From Owenia fusiformis (taxonomy: Eukaryota > Annelida > Polychaeta > Sabellida > Oweniidae), in NCBI GenBank assembly GCA_903813345.2, contig CAIIXF020000009.1, positions 498,001-562,000 on the forward strand: a DNA stretch of 64,000 nt, given 5' to 3'. A program made the translations under genes and the position numbers. Below are positions 30,001 to 35,814 of the stretch, piece after piece (the first letter of the stretch is position 1; the number at the start of each line of letters is the position of its first letter). The notes beneath the pieces were generated by a model that was not told the DNA's origin, made no database searches, and was given only the letters and a program-made list of their open reading frames with translations.

Positions 30001-33000
30001 TGTAATAGTGGTCTCTTTGGTCTTGTTGATTTGAATGCCATAGTTACAAAACCATGGGGAGTATCATCAAACAAATACGGCTACCCTGTCAATGCAATTG
30101 ACTTCATCGGCCATGCCAAAATCCAAAAAACAAACAAATTTGAAAAGGTTCTTGTTTGTTACCCGCATGTTGTTGAGACAACTCTCGTTGCTCCTAGGAG
30201 TTGTGTTTTCTCTTTGAAAAAGATTCCATTTGAGACGGGGTCGCTTTACATTTCTATGTATGTCATCTGTTGGAATATAATAACCAAGCACCTTAAACTC
30301 AAACACGGTTCAGCCATTTACATGTCAGGGTTTGAGCAACACAGGGATTTAGGTCACCTCTTATGTGGTCTTTTAGAAGCATCTGATATACAAGTTACAA
30401 CTAATGTGACCAGGACAAGCCATGCAATCATTCTCGTCGATGGCCATCTTGACATGGAGAAAATCCAATATATGCAAAAGGCCGAAACGGTCAAGCAAAT
30501 TGTTCTGATAGAAACAATGAATTCAACCAAAAACATTGATATCTTGTGCCAGGCTTTCAGACACAAATCTGAAATATCTGTTCTACAAACGAATTTGGTA
30601 CTCAGTCCATATAACTTACAGAAAACCCTTAAAAAGGTAATCGAGTGGACAAAGTCTGTAAAACTATTTCAAAATCCACTTCCCATTCACAGACTTGAAG
30701 CACAAGTTGACTTTGATGCCCTCAATAAGCCTGATCTTGACAGTAACGCCATATACATCTGCAACCTACGGCGATATCCTGCATGTAGTTCCTCGGGACA
30801 GAGAAATAATCATCTCGGAAAAAAATGGCAACCTGATTCAAGAAACAGTATCACTGGGCAATTTGACGGATGTATGACTTCAACATGTGATATGACGAAA
30901 AAAGAACTCCTGAACCACATACAACAAACTACAGCCATGGAGCAATTGGAACATGAACATCAAGGTCTTGGAGAATTCGCGGGTCATTGTTTCCCAGTTT
31001 ATGTAGGAAAAGATCAACTATTCCGGCCCGATGCAGCTTACATTCACATTGGGAGTACAAACGGACTCACCTCAGAATTGATGAAGCACATGGCAATGAA
31101 GGGAGCTGGATATCAAATTATTCTATCGAGGTCTGGGGGAAATCAAACACAGGATATGTTGAATATTGAAAGGGAATTTGGTGTCAAAATAATCACCATC
31201 TCTGCAGATGTAACGAAAATTGAAACACTGCATCATGCAGTTGAACATTTTTACAAGATTCACCCAGACGTACCAATAAAAGGAATATTTAATGGAGCAG
31301 TCATCGTGGAAGATGGACCATTGACAATTATGGATGAGATTCGATTCCAGAGAGCAACAAAACCCAAAATCAAGGGCTCTTGGAATCTTCACCTGCTGTC
31401 CTTGGATATGAATCTTGATTTCTTTGTGATGCATTCTTCAATGGCATCTATATTTGGAAATCCTGGTCAGAGCAATTACTGTGCTGGTAATGGTTTCCAA
31501 GATGCCCTATCACTTTTCAGACGGCATCATGGGTATCCCTCGTTGACGATTAACTGGGGGGCAATGGATTTGGGAACCCTGAAGAGCAATGAGAAAGTCC
31601 AAAGGATGCTAGAGAAGGATGGTATAAACACGTTGGATGCTAACTGTATTGCTGAATGCTTCGATTTTGCATTAACAGCAAATCCTGAACAAATCACGTT
31701 TGTAAATGCCAACTGGAAGAAAATATTCAAATCAAGGCTTATAAAGGTAAGAAATATCTGGACCAGATTTGAGGACTTGATGAAAATACATTCTCCAGAA
31801 ACGTATGATGCAATTTTGAAAGGTGCCCATAATCAGACCGAAAACGAATTGATGGCTGGTGATGTTACAGAAGCAACTGGAGTACGTGTAGAGCTGAAAA
31901 GACTACTTGCAAAATTAGTTATGACCGACGAAGACGAAATGGATGACTCAACATCAATTCTCGAATTAGGAATCGACTCGGTAGTTGTTGTTGCCCTTCA
32001 GTCAGAAATATCAATCACCTTTGGCGTAGATATCCCTATAGTTGACTTGCTGAATGAAACTACGACTATTTCACAACTAGTAGAAAAATTAGGTGGCGAC
32101 TCTGATGGTGTCAAGAATATTCACGAGGTCAACATATACGACACAATCGGTCCTCATAATCGAACAAGAGATTTGTATAATGATGTCAAATCTAATGGCG
32201 CTCTCGAAGGATCTAGCTTTAACTCAACTGGCGAATCAAGTGTCATTCCTTCAGTTAATGGCAATTCTAATTCACCAGGTGACGTTGCGACAACGTCCCA
32301 TTCTACACAGGACAAAGAAGTGACCATTCGTGAACCCATGCACATTCCTTTTAGAAATCGCGATGGAAGGCCAGCCCTGGTATACCACAATGACCACATA
32401 ACTGATCATCAGAATCTGAAGGGATTGAACCTTGATTTACCGACTCTCGAGAAAGGTATACAATAATCCAAAACACAGTTTCTTGTTTTGTTAAAATGGA
32501 TCGGGGTTCAATTTTGATCTATTAAAACTATCTCAAAGTAATTAATTACGTATTTACGTAGACAGAAGGTTTAGCTTAACAGATTTTCAGAAAGCTGTTG
32601 TCAAGTACCATAAGCCATAAACCACATGTTATTCACCGATGTGGTCAATACTTGTGTCAGAGGTCTGGATCAATGACTCTGCAGTGTTAATGTACTGATA
32701 TAATTGTTCTAACGAACAAATGCATGCGTTTATTTTCTTAGGTGATGTCTTTGACAAGAAAACACGACATGGCTTGAAAAAGAAAAAACAGGTGGTGCTG
32801 AAAGTTATTAGGGATGCTTCAATGGATTCCATCGTATATGCAATATCATGGAACAGTAGAAAACATGGCCTGGTTCTTATATCCGAACTAACATCTGTGA
32901 AATATAGAACCGATGAAGGTACATAATGACAATACTATAGTATAGTACTTTAAACCTTATGTAGGTAACACATTGAATGACATGAACAGTTAGAAGCTGT

Positions 33001-33238
33001 TTATCTGTAAGTTGTTTAATAATGTGATTCAAAGAAAACAAGGTTGGTTAAAAACTCTTGTCCACTTATTGACATATATCATTTACATGCAACAACTATT
33101 TGGTTTTCAGAGTTCTATCTTTTGGACATAGAAACAGCAAAAAGAACATTCACCTTTTCTACAACAATCAAAGATACTGCGACCAAATGGTACAATGGGC
33201 TAACTGAGTTAGTTAACGTAGACACAACTAGATTATAG
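2874..33238 (+). CDS. Animal type I polyketide synthase (FAS-like PKS) with C-terminal PH-like extension, 8 exons
   Basis: Large multidomain synthase that loads acyl units, condenses them and partly processes the beta-carbon on a carrier protein. Exons: 2874-3082, 13088-13248, 21023-21223, 22271-22452, 23068-23242, 26573-32455, 32742-32918, 33111-33238, all with GT/AG borders and matching phases (2371 aa). KS about 1-430: Cys174 in DTACSSSL, His309 in VEAHGTGT, His350 in [10 protein letters not shown] about 528-850: Ser616 in GHSVGEVAA and a YHSKFM His. DH about 900-1180: His929 (HxxxNxxxxP, normally G) and Asp1095 in [10 protein letters not shown]. About 1200-1700: pseudo-KR and ER-like region without a GGVG-type loop. 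KR about 1830-2040: Tyr1945 in SNYCAGN, but cofactor loop GSTNGLT. ACP Ser2112 in LGIDSV. About 2271-2371: PH-like end. No thioesterase. Closest in kind to animal FAS-like PKSs. Product unknown. Confidence 0.9.
3083..3271. other. Start of PKS intron 1
   Basis: Donor GTAAGG at 3083 followed by plain AT-rich intron sequence up to the LINE tail at 3272. Confidence 0.6.
3272..4997 (-). mobile_element. 5'-truncated LINE remnant (RT C-terminus and zinc finger), split by a MITE
   Basis: On the minus strand, reading from 4997 down, there is the RT C-terminal region including [11 protein letters not shown] and [10 protein letters not shown], typical of jockey/CR1-like LINEs. After the MITE at 4031-4354 comes the tail domain with a C-x2-C...H-x4-C finger ([19 protein letters not shown], about 3640-3690). 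The 3' end is a (TAAA)n-type tail near 3272-3296. Removing the MITE plus one TA rejoins the reading frame as G-I-T-K-E-Y-I-T. The 5' end is truncated inside RT. It sits antisense in PKS intron 1 and is not functional. Confidence 0.8.
4031..4354. mobile_element. MITE with CACTCTTAAAAAT terminal repeats and TA target duplication
   Basis: Left end CACTCTTAAAAATGAATTAC and right end inverted CACTCTTAAAAATTATTAC. TA flanks both sides (4029-4030, 4355-4356). Non-coding and AT-rich. The TA duplication fits a Tc1/mariner-type mobiliser. It interrupts the LINE frame cleanly. Confidence 0.8.
5254..5502 (-). pseudogene. Fragment with TTF/ZNF862-like zinc-finger segment (hAT-related)
   Basis: An 82-residue open frame starting [20 protein letters not shown], followed by [16 protein letters not shown] and GCKCFQMAL. 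The pattern K..L.EWE..YPWL...GM.C.LC...K.N.F...GC..F is that of the zinc finger found at the start of ZNF862-like proteins and hAT-derived transposases. The later part loses the family pattern and no hAT catalytic domain follows, so it is probably a decayed fragment or one captured exon. No splice site was settled. Confidence 0.5.
6385..6810. repeat. Dispersed repeat, copy 1
   Basis: The stretch from 'gaatattcaacaatttcaag' through 'acttgttttt', 'accaattagtgatgtagtaag', 'aaatgctgactt' and 'cattttctacagt' matches a second diverged copy at about 14235-14745 in the same orientation. Both copies lie in PKS introns. No coding capacity. Confidence 0.6.
8372..10358. mobile_element. Inverted-repeat element with ~150-bp ends; right end interrupted by a foldback element
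   Basis: The left end at about 8372-8535 (CACTCAGTAAAATTACGATT at 8394, then 'ctgatgtccaatcaa', 'gtctaccc', 'gacgtaatt', 'gactgaaatcggga') matches the right end in inverted orientation. That right end is split into about 9672-9723 and 10225-10358 by the element at 9724-10224. The interior 8540-9670 has no recognisable transposase. Target duplication not resolved. Confidence 0.7.
9724..10224. mobile_element. 501-bp foldback element with 5-bp target duplication AACAT
   Basis: Nearly the whole element is one palindrome with its centre near 9974 and arms of about 240 bp. It begins CACTGTTGATCCACTCGA and ends with the inverted CACTGGTGATCCACTCGA. AACAT flanks it at 9719-9723 and 10225-10229. The open frame inside it is a by-product of the palindrome. 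Confidence 0.85.
10551..10581. repeat. Poly-C tract
   Basis: Two C-runs of 10 and 12 separated by TCCATCCGT. Similar C-runs occur at 10731-10741, 20529-20540 and 21800-21812, all in PKS introns. Confidence 0.9.
10936..12425. repeat. Three diverged direct repeats rich in GTTCGT/ACGTCC motifs
   Basis: Units begin near 10936, 11758 and 12139 with 'caactcgttgt..aa..cgtccc..gtaggattgaagtacg'. They continue with 'cgtcgttagtacgttg', 'gtagaacg', 'aaatagac', 'gttgcagctacgttc', 'aacttgtttggtgtgatag' and 'ttctacctcgttctca'. Units 1 and 2 are most alike (11030-11335 versus 11835-12130); unit 3 is more diverged. Non-coding intron sequence with unusual CpG-bearing words for this AT-rich region. Confidence 0.7.
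12426..13087. other. End of PKS intron 1
   Basis: AT-rich, no gene or repeat recognised. Ends with the acceptor TTTTCAG at 13081-13087. Confidence 0.5.
13088..13248 (+). CDS. PKS exon 2 (KS)
   Basis: Follows acceptor TTTTCAG and reads [20 protein letters not shown] then [18 protein letters not shown], the conserved KS block normally read as 'FF.I...EA...DPQ.R..LE..w.A.ed'. It ends TATATAG before GTATGG, phase 1. The GVYIG end is the beta-strand before the KS lid region. Confidence 0.85.
13400..13486. repeat. Short tandem duplication of an AATATTACGTAATATTG unit
   Basis: 'Attatataatattacgtaat' followed by 'attgttttt' appears twice in a row. The unit is itself palindromic (AATATTACGTAATATT). 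AT-rich intron sequence. Confidence 0.7.
14235..14745. repeat. Dispersed repeat, copy 2
   Basis: Diverged direct copy of the 6385-6810 repeat, recognisable by 'aatcaacaatttcaag', 'accagtcagtgatttaag', 'aaatgcttgact', 'gaaattg' blocks and 'gattttctaatgcag'. Located in PKS intron 2. Confidence 0.6.
14862..15338. repeat. 53-bp minisatellite, 9 copies
   Basis: Unit begins GCCATAAAAAGGGGAAACTA and ends ACCATGTGTTAAAT. The array is exactly 9 x 53 = 477 bp with very little divergence. Variant positions: copy 2 'actataaaag', copy 3 'aagaggaaac', copies 5 and 9 'acaaagttg' instead of 'acatagatg'. The first unit starts GTCAT and the array ends at GCCAAACG. It lies in PKS intron 2. Confidence 0.95.
15339..16597. 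other. PKS intron 2, unannotated portion
   Basis: No gene supported. An ATG in good context at 16263 (AAAATGGCGGAGACG) is followed by a possible donor AAG/GTATGTG at 16330, but the frame stops just before it. The frame at 15783-16085 matches nothing known. Confidence 0.4.
16598..18128. mobile_element. Inverted-repeat element with CCTGGTCACATTTGCT ends
   Basis: The left end at 16598-16630 (TGCCTGGTCACATTTGCTCC then GATTCATCG) is repeated inverted at about 18096-18128. Motifs CCGGCGCC and ACTCAATCGG recur inside at 17035, 17090, 17520 and 18060, showing that several copies or ends of one family are nested here. No transposase seen; open frames inside are not convincing. Confidence 0.65.
16986..17139. 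mobile_element. ~150-bp foldback MITE nested in the element above
   Basis: Palindrome with arms reading GGTCACATTT...CGGCGCCCGACCGATTGAGT and their inverse, centre near 17069. Same end sequence as the surrounding element, so probably its deletion derivative. Confidence 0.7.
18129..18895. other. PKS intron 2, no gene seen
   Basis: AT-rich sequence with short unrecognised open frames on the minus strand (18173-18505, 18559-18789) lacking motifs or splice support. Confidence 0.4.
18896..19790. repeat. Two diverged direct repeats (~300 bp)
   Basis: 18896-19140 and 19450-19790 share 'aataagaaaa', 'gcaattttttc.aaaaacat', 'ttgttcta.agt', 'caaagtaa.aagtac', 'acatc.aac..actttttatg' and a run of 'ttcatttttc' pyrimidine blocks. 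The same vocabulary continues weakly to 20200. Confidence 0.55.
19791..21022. other. End of PKS intron 2
   Basis: AT-rich intron with a C-run at 20529-20540. No gene seen. The acceptor is TTTAAAG at 21016-21022, weaker than the others in this gene because it lacks a pyrimidine tract next to the AG. The protein join is well supported by KS homology. Confidence 0.5.
21023..21223 (+). CDS. PKS exon 3 (KS active-site cysteine)
   Basis: Reads [20 protein letters not shown], then [20 protein letters not shown] and [17 protein letters not shown]. The nucleophile Cys174 lies in the DTACSSSL motif (codon 21172-21174). Both borders are phase 1 (G before GTGCGT). Confidence 0.9.
21224..22270. other. 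PKS intron 3
   Basis: 1.05-kb intron with a C-run at 21800-21812. 22103-22200 repeats parts of 21480-21520 in inverted sense ('attttgcatgccg'-like words around TTTTACATTTTGGCATGCC), suggesting a small foldback. Acceptor TTTCATGAAG. Confidence 0.5.
22271..22452 (+). CDS. PKS exon 4 (KS)
   Basis: Reads [20 protein letters not shown] then [20 protein letters not shown] and [13 protein letters not shown], the standard KS block with F.A.ADGY.RGEG. Phase 1 in, phase 0 out (GAGCAG before GTACAAG). Confidence 0.9.
22453..23067. other. PKS intron 4
   Basis: 615-bp intron, no feature seen. Ends with a pyrimidine-rich acceptor TTCATTCACTAAG. Confidence 0.6.
23068..23242 (+). CDS. PKS exon 5 (KS first histidine)
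   Basis: Reads [20 protein letters not shown], then T.PS...Q..L block and YIDYVEAHG. The first catalytic His (309) of VEAHGTGT is here, and the motif is split by intron 5 in phase 1 (CAC G before GTAAGA). Confidence 0.9.
23500..24720. repeat. ~160-bp tandem array, 5 copies, interrupted by a MITE
   Basis: The block 'cttgtctaca.gtttcc.gcc' recurs at 23537, 23695, 23851, 24012 and 24626, with 'ggccattttgga.tttccgtcc', 'tttcagggat.cat' and 'tagaactga' blocks between. The 442-bp gap between copies 4 and 5 is the MITE at 24091-24532. Confidence 0.8.
24091..24532. mobile_element. 442-bp MITE with AGGTGTCACTACG terminal repeats
   Basis: Starts AGGTGTCACTACGGTAA and ends with the inverse TTAACGTAGTGACACCT. 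It splits the word 'ctacctatgaacg' of the surrounding tandem repeat, so the insertion border is clear. Non-coding. Confidence 0.8.
24750..25870. repeat. ~142-bp tandem array, about 8 copies
   Basis: 'Gataactcaaatacc' followed by 'ggatttgg.tcaaatttta', 'atgc.gatgcctag', 'gagctctgct' and 'caaaatggc.gccatttttc' recurs at 24781, 24937, 25073, 25217, 25354, 25491, 25634 and 25777. Copies are diverged. It begins with a GTCCGTCC-type microsatellite at 24753-24775. Confidence 0.85.
26573..32455 (+). CDS. PKS exon 6 (end of KS, AT, DH, pseudo-KR/ER, KR, ACP)
   Basis: A single 5883-bp exon codes residues 310-2270: from the TGT of VEAHGTGT through the whole AT, DH, reductive region and ACP. Key sites: GHTESAAG (His350), GHSVGEVAA (Ser616), [12 protein letters not shown] (His929), [10 protein letters not shown] (Asp1095), [14 protein letters not shown] (structural KR-like part), [10 protein letters not shown] where an ER would have GGVG, GSTNGLT in the KR cofactor loop, QSNYCAGN (Tyr1945), [11 protein letters not shown] (Ser2112). 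After the ACP come about 110 residues of low-complexity Ser/Asn/Thr-rich linker. It ends GAGAAAG before GTATAC, phase 1. Confidence 0.92.
32456..32741. other. PKS intron 6
   Basis: 286 bp, donor GTATAC, acceptor TTTTCTTAG. Reading through the donor meets a stop (TAA at 32464-32466) within three codons, so retention would give a normal PKS ending after the ACP and linker. Confidence 0.7.
32742..32918 (+). CDS. PKS exon 7 (PH-like extension, first part)
   Basis: Reads [20 protein letters not shown], then [20 protein letters not shown] and TSVKYRTDE. Alternating hydrophobic strands with a basic KKKK patch look like the first strands of a PH-type barrel. Phase 1 on both sides (G-GT in, GAA G before GTACAT). 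The exon is 177 bp, a multiple of three, and has no stop. Confidence 0.75.
33111..33238 (+). CDS. PKS exon 8 (PH-like C-terminal strand and helix, stop)
   Basis: Follows acceptor TTGGTTTTCAG. Reads [20 protein letters not shown] then [16 protein letters not shown] and ends TTRL with TAG at 33236-33238. The F.L....R.f.F.......A..W..GL..L pattern is the usual last strand and helix of a PH domain, with the near-invariant Trp. Confidence 0.75.
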
Positions 33239-33489
33239 TTCCCAGAGAATACTGTCCCTACAACCATGGATTTGTCATTTGAAGCCCATGCTACAACCGA
33301 ACACTATCCAGAGGTTGGGAGTGGCAGAAAAAAACATTTAATCGATATTTAAGTGCAGCCAATATTAAAAAACTACTCATATTGATCCATATATTTTATC
33401 TATACATATTATTTAAAAATATTTCCTCGATGCAATATAAATTATGACATATTTTAGGATATGGTACACATTTAATTGTATATATATGA

Positions 33490-33700
33490 TTATCCCACCC
33501 TAAGTGCTTTATATGATTGTATAATAGCATTGTATAACTGCGATATAAAACCAACACTCATCGTATACAACTCTTGAGAACAATATACAACTCCTGGATA
33601 GCGTATACAACTCCTGGGCAGCTTATACAACTCTTCGACTTGATATACAACTGCTGAATTTAGATTAACCTTTTATTGATTAAATATTAGGGTGGGATAA
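33490..33700. mobile_element. Small MITE-like element with TTATCCCACCCTAA ends and internal 23-bp repeats
   Basis: TTATCCCACCCTAA at 33490-33503 is repeated inverted at 33687-33700. Inside are about five degenerate copies of 'tatacaactcctgg' (33562-33655). Non-coding, just downstream of the PKS stop. Confidence 0.65.
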
Positions 33701-33949
33701 TAAGATCATATAATGGTTGATTTTGTATATCATTATACTCTCGTGAGTATATGATATATTCACTTGTTCCCTTCAGTCACTCGTGAATATATCATACACT
33801 CACTTGAGTATAAACATGATATACGGAATCAAACATTATATAACCTCATAATATACGCCATACATACCTGCACAGGTAACTACATGACGACATTATTTGC
33901 AATTATAATTACGTCATACTGCGATATTCTGTTACTTGCCTGAGAAATA

Positions 33950-34882
33950 AAGGAGGATTGGCTCCCAGGAGGGACCATCGATATTCAATAATGAAAACGT
34001 CGAAATGGCATTATTATCTCAAATTAAAACCGACTATAAATTCAAAAATAACAGTCCAAAAGATTCACACCAATATCTGGATCATTTCTTGTAAGTTTTG
34101 GAATTTTTCGTAAAGGAATAAGAGCAGAATTCACGATTCAAATGTTGAAGTGAACAAAATGGCGGCTGTTTGAATTCAAATTTTGAATCACGACATATCT
34201 GTTACGCGGAATATGGCATACATTCATGGTTGTGCGGTATTTGTGATACAGGTGAATATGCCATACTCACCTGTGGTGTATGGCATATTCCGCAGGTGAG
34301 TATGCGATATTCCGAAGTGAATATGCGATACATTGATTTCAGTGAATACCCGATACTCACCTGCAGAATATGTCATACTCACTTGCGGAATATGCCATAT
34401 ACAGCAGGTGAATATGACATATTCCGCAGGTGAAAACGTGATACAGAAAGACTTGGTTTGATTTGTTGCGAAAATCGACTCTAAATGTAAAACTACGCTG
34501 GATTACCAATATTGTTAGTGCGTCGAGTACTAATATAATGAATCCTGGATTGATTGGGTTAGTTTATTACGTGAGATTGGTGAGTGATGCTTCTGCATAC
34601 GTTGATATATTCGATAAACTGTATTGTAGATTCAGTAATCATTATAATAATTAATAAAGTTTTACTTGTTCGTTCAATCGATGCAATTGACAATTGCGTA
34701 CTTCCGTATCACGTTCTCATTGGTTATTGTGTTTGCCATATACCGCAGGTGAATCTGTTATACACCGCAAGTGAATATGCCATATTCGTTGCGGAATATG
34801 GCATATTTTTGTATCGTGTTTACCGCGTAATAATATCCATATATGGGAGAATATCAATGTATCGATGGAGCCAATCCTCCTT
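33950..34882. mobile_element. ~930-bp inverted-repeat element filled with GGAATATGGCAT motifs
   Basis: Ends: AGGAGGATTGGCTCC at 33951 and its inverse at 34867-34881, each followed by CATCGATA. Inside, at 34190-34440 and 34730-34820, the words GGAATATGnCATA and CAGGTGAATATG, with their inverses, occur about a dozen times in both orientations. No coding sequence is supported, although short frames exist. Confidence 0.7.
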
Positions 34883-35600
34883 GCTGAGGATTTGAACAAG
34901 AAACTAGTTGCAACGAAATGAAATCATCTTATGTTTTTATTTTAAATTTCATTATAAATATATTTATTATAAAGAAACACAAGACAATTTTTGGTTGCAA
35001 CAACAGTAATTTATTTAAAATTATCCAGGCAACAGACAAAAAATATATCGCAAAATATATTTATTAATGTATATTATTCTATGTCATAACAATGCAAGCG
35101 TAACTGGTATTCAACAAAATAATGAAATTTATTATTTCAATGCTGTCATACTTGTTCTCTCATTGGTCATTTAGATACCGCTTGACTAAAAATATATAGA
35201 GGTATTCAATGTCTCGATGCATTTATTGAATGCTAATAAAAATATTAATTTCTTAACCTCAGTATGTATCGCACATAACTTTATAAACATGGAGAAAACG
35301 TGTGAAGAGTGTATTCACCGGCAGTGACGTCATATTAAGTGAATATCACTATATTCAATTAAAATGACGTCACATCACTTAATTCCCGAGAATTTAGTAA
35401 AAAGTATTTTCATCCAATATGACAGACAGTGAAGTTGTATCAGGAAGCCGTCTCAAGAAAAGTTCACAATTGTATTACAAACACGAGATAAAGATTTACA
35501 AATGTATTCAAAAAGTCAACCAAACGTTTGGAAATACGTTAAAACTTAACGTCATATCATAACAATATTGTGTATTTCTAACTTTTATATTGTGTACTAC
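34883..35600. other. Intergenic AT-rich stretch with a CRE-like inverted repeat
   Basis: No gene seen. At 35327-35374 two TGACGTCA octamers face each other as part of an imperfect palindrome (GTGACGTCATATTAAGTGA and its inverse). Whether it is a regulatory site or the end of an element is not known. Confidence 0.4.
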
Positions 35601-35612
35601 TTTAATGGGGAA

Positions 35613-35758
35613 TAATAAAGCAAATATTGAATTCTGTGATCTTTTGATATCTGTATACATTTCTGAGAGATGTATTCACCTCGCTTTTCGGGCTGCGGTG
35701 AATACAGCTTCAGAAATATATACAGATATTCAACTCCACAGAATTCAATATTTGTATA
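35613..35758. mobile_element. ~145-bp foldback
   Basis: CAAATATTGAATTCTGTG at 35619 pairs with CACAGAATTCAATATTTG ending at 35756, with inner arms 'gatatctgtata' and 'tgtattcacc' also paired. Short open frames on both strands here are by-products. Confidence 0.7.
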
Positions 35759-35814
35759 ATAGGATATCCTATGATTTTGAGAGATATCATATTTATCCAC
35801 GAGTCTGAACGAGT

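Noticed and set aside
34170-34895. Overlapping frames on both strands in the GGAATATGGCAT element
   Set aside because: Created by the repeated words; they do not resemble protein-coding sequence.
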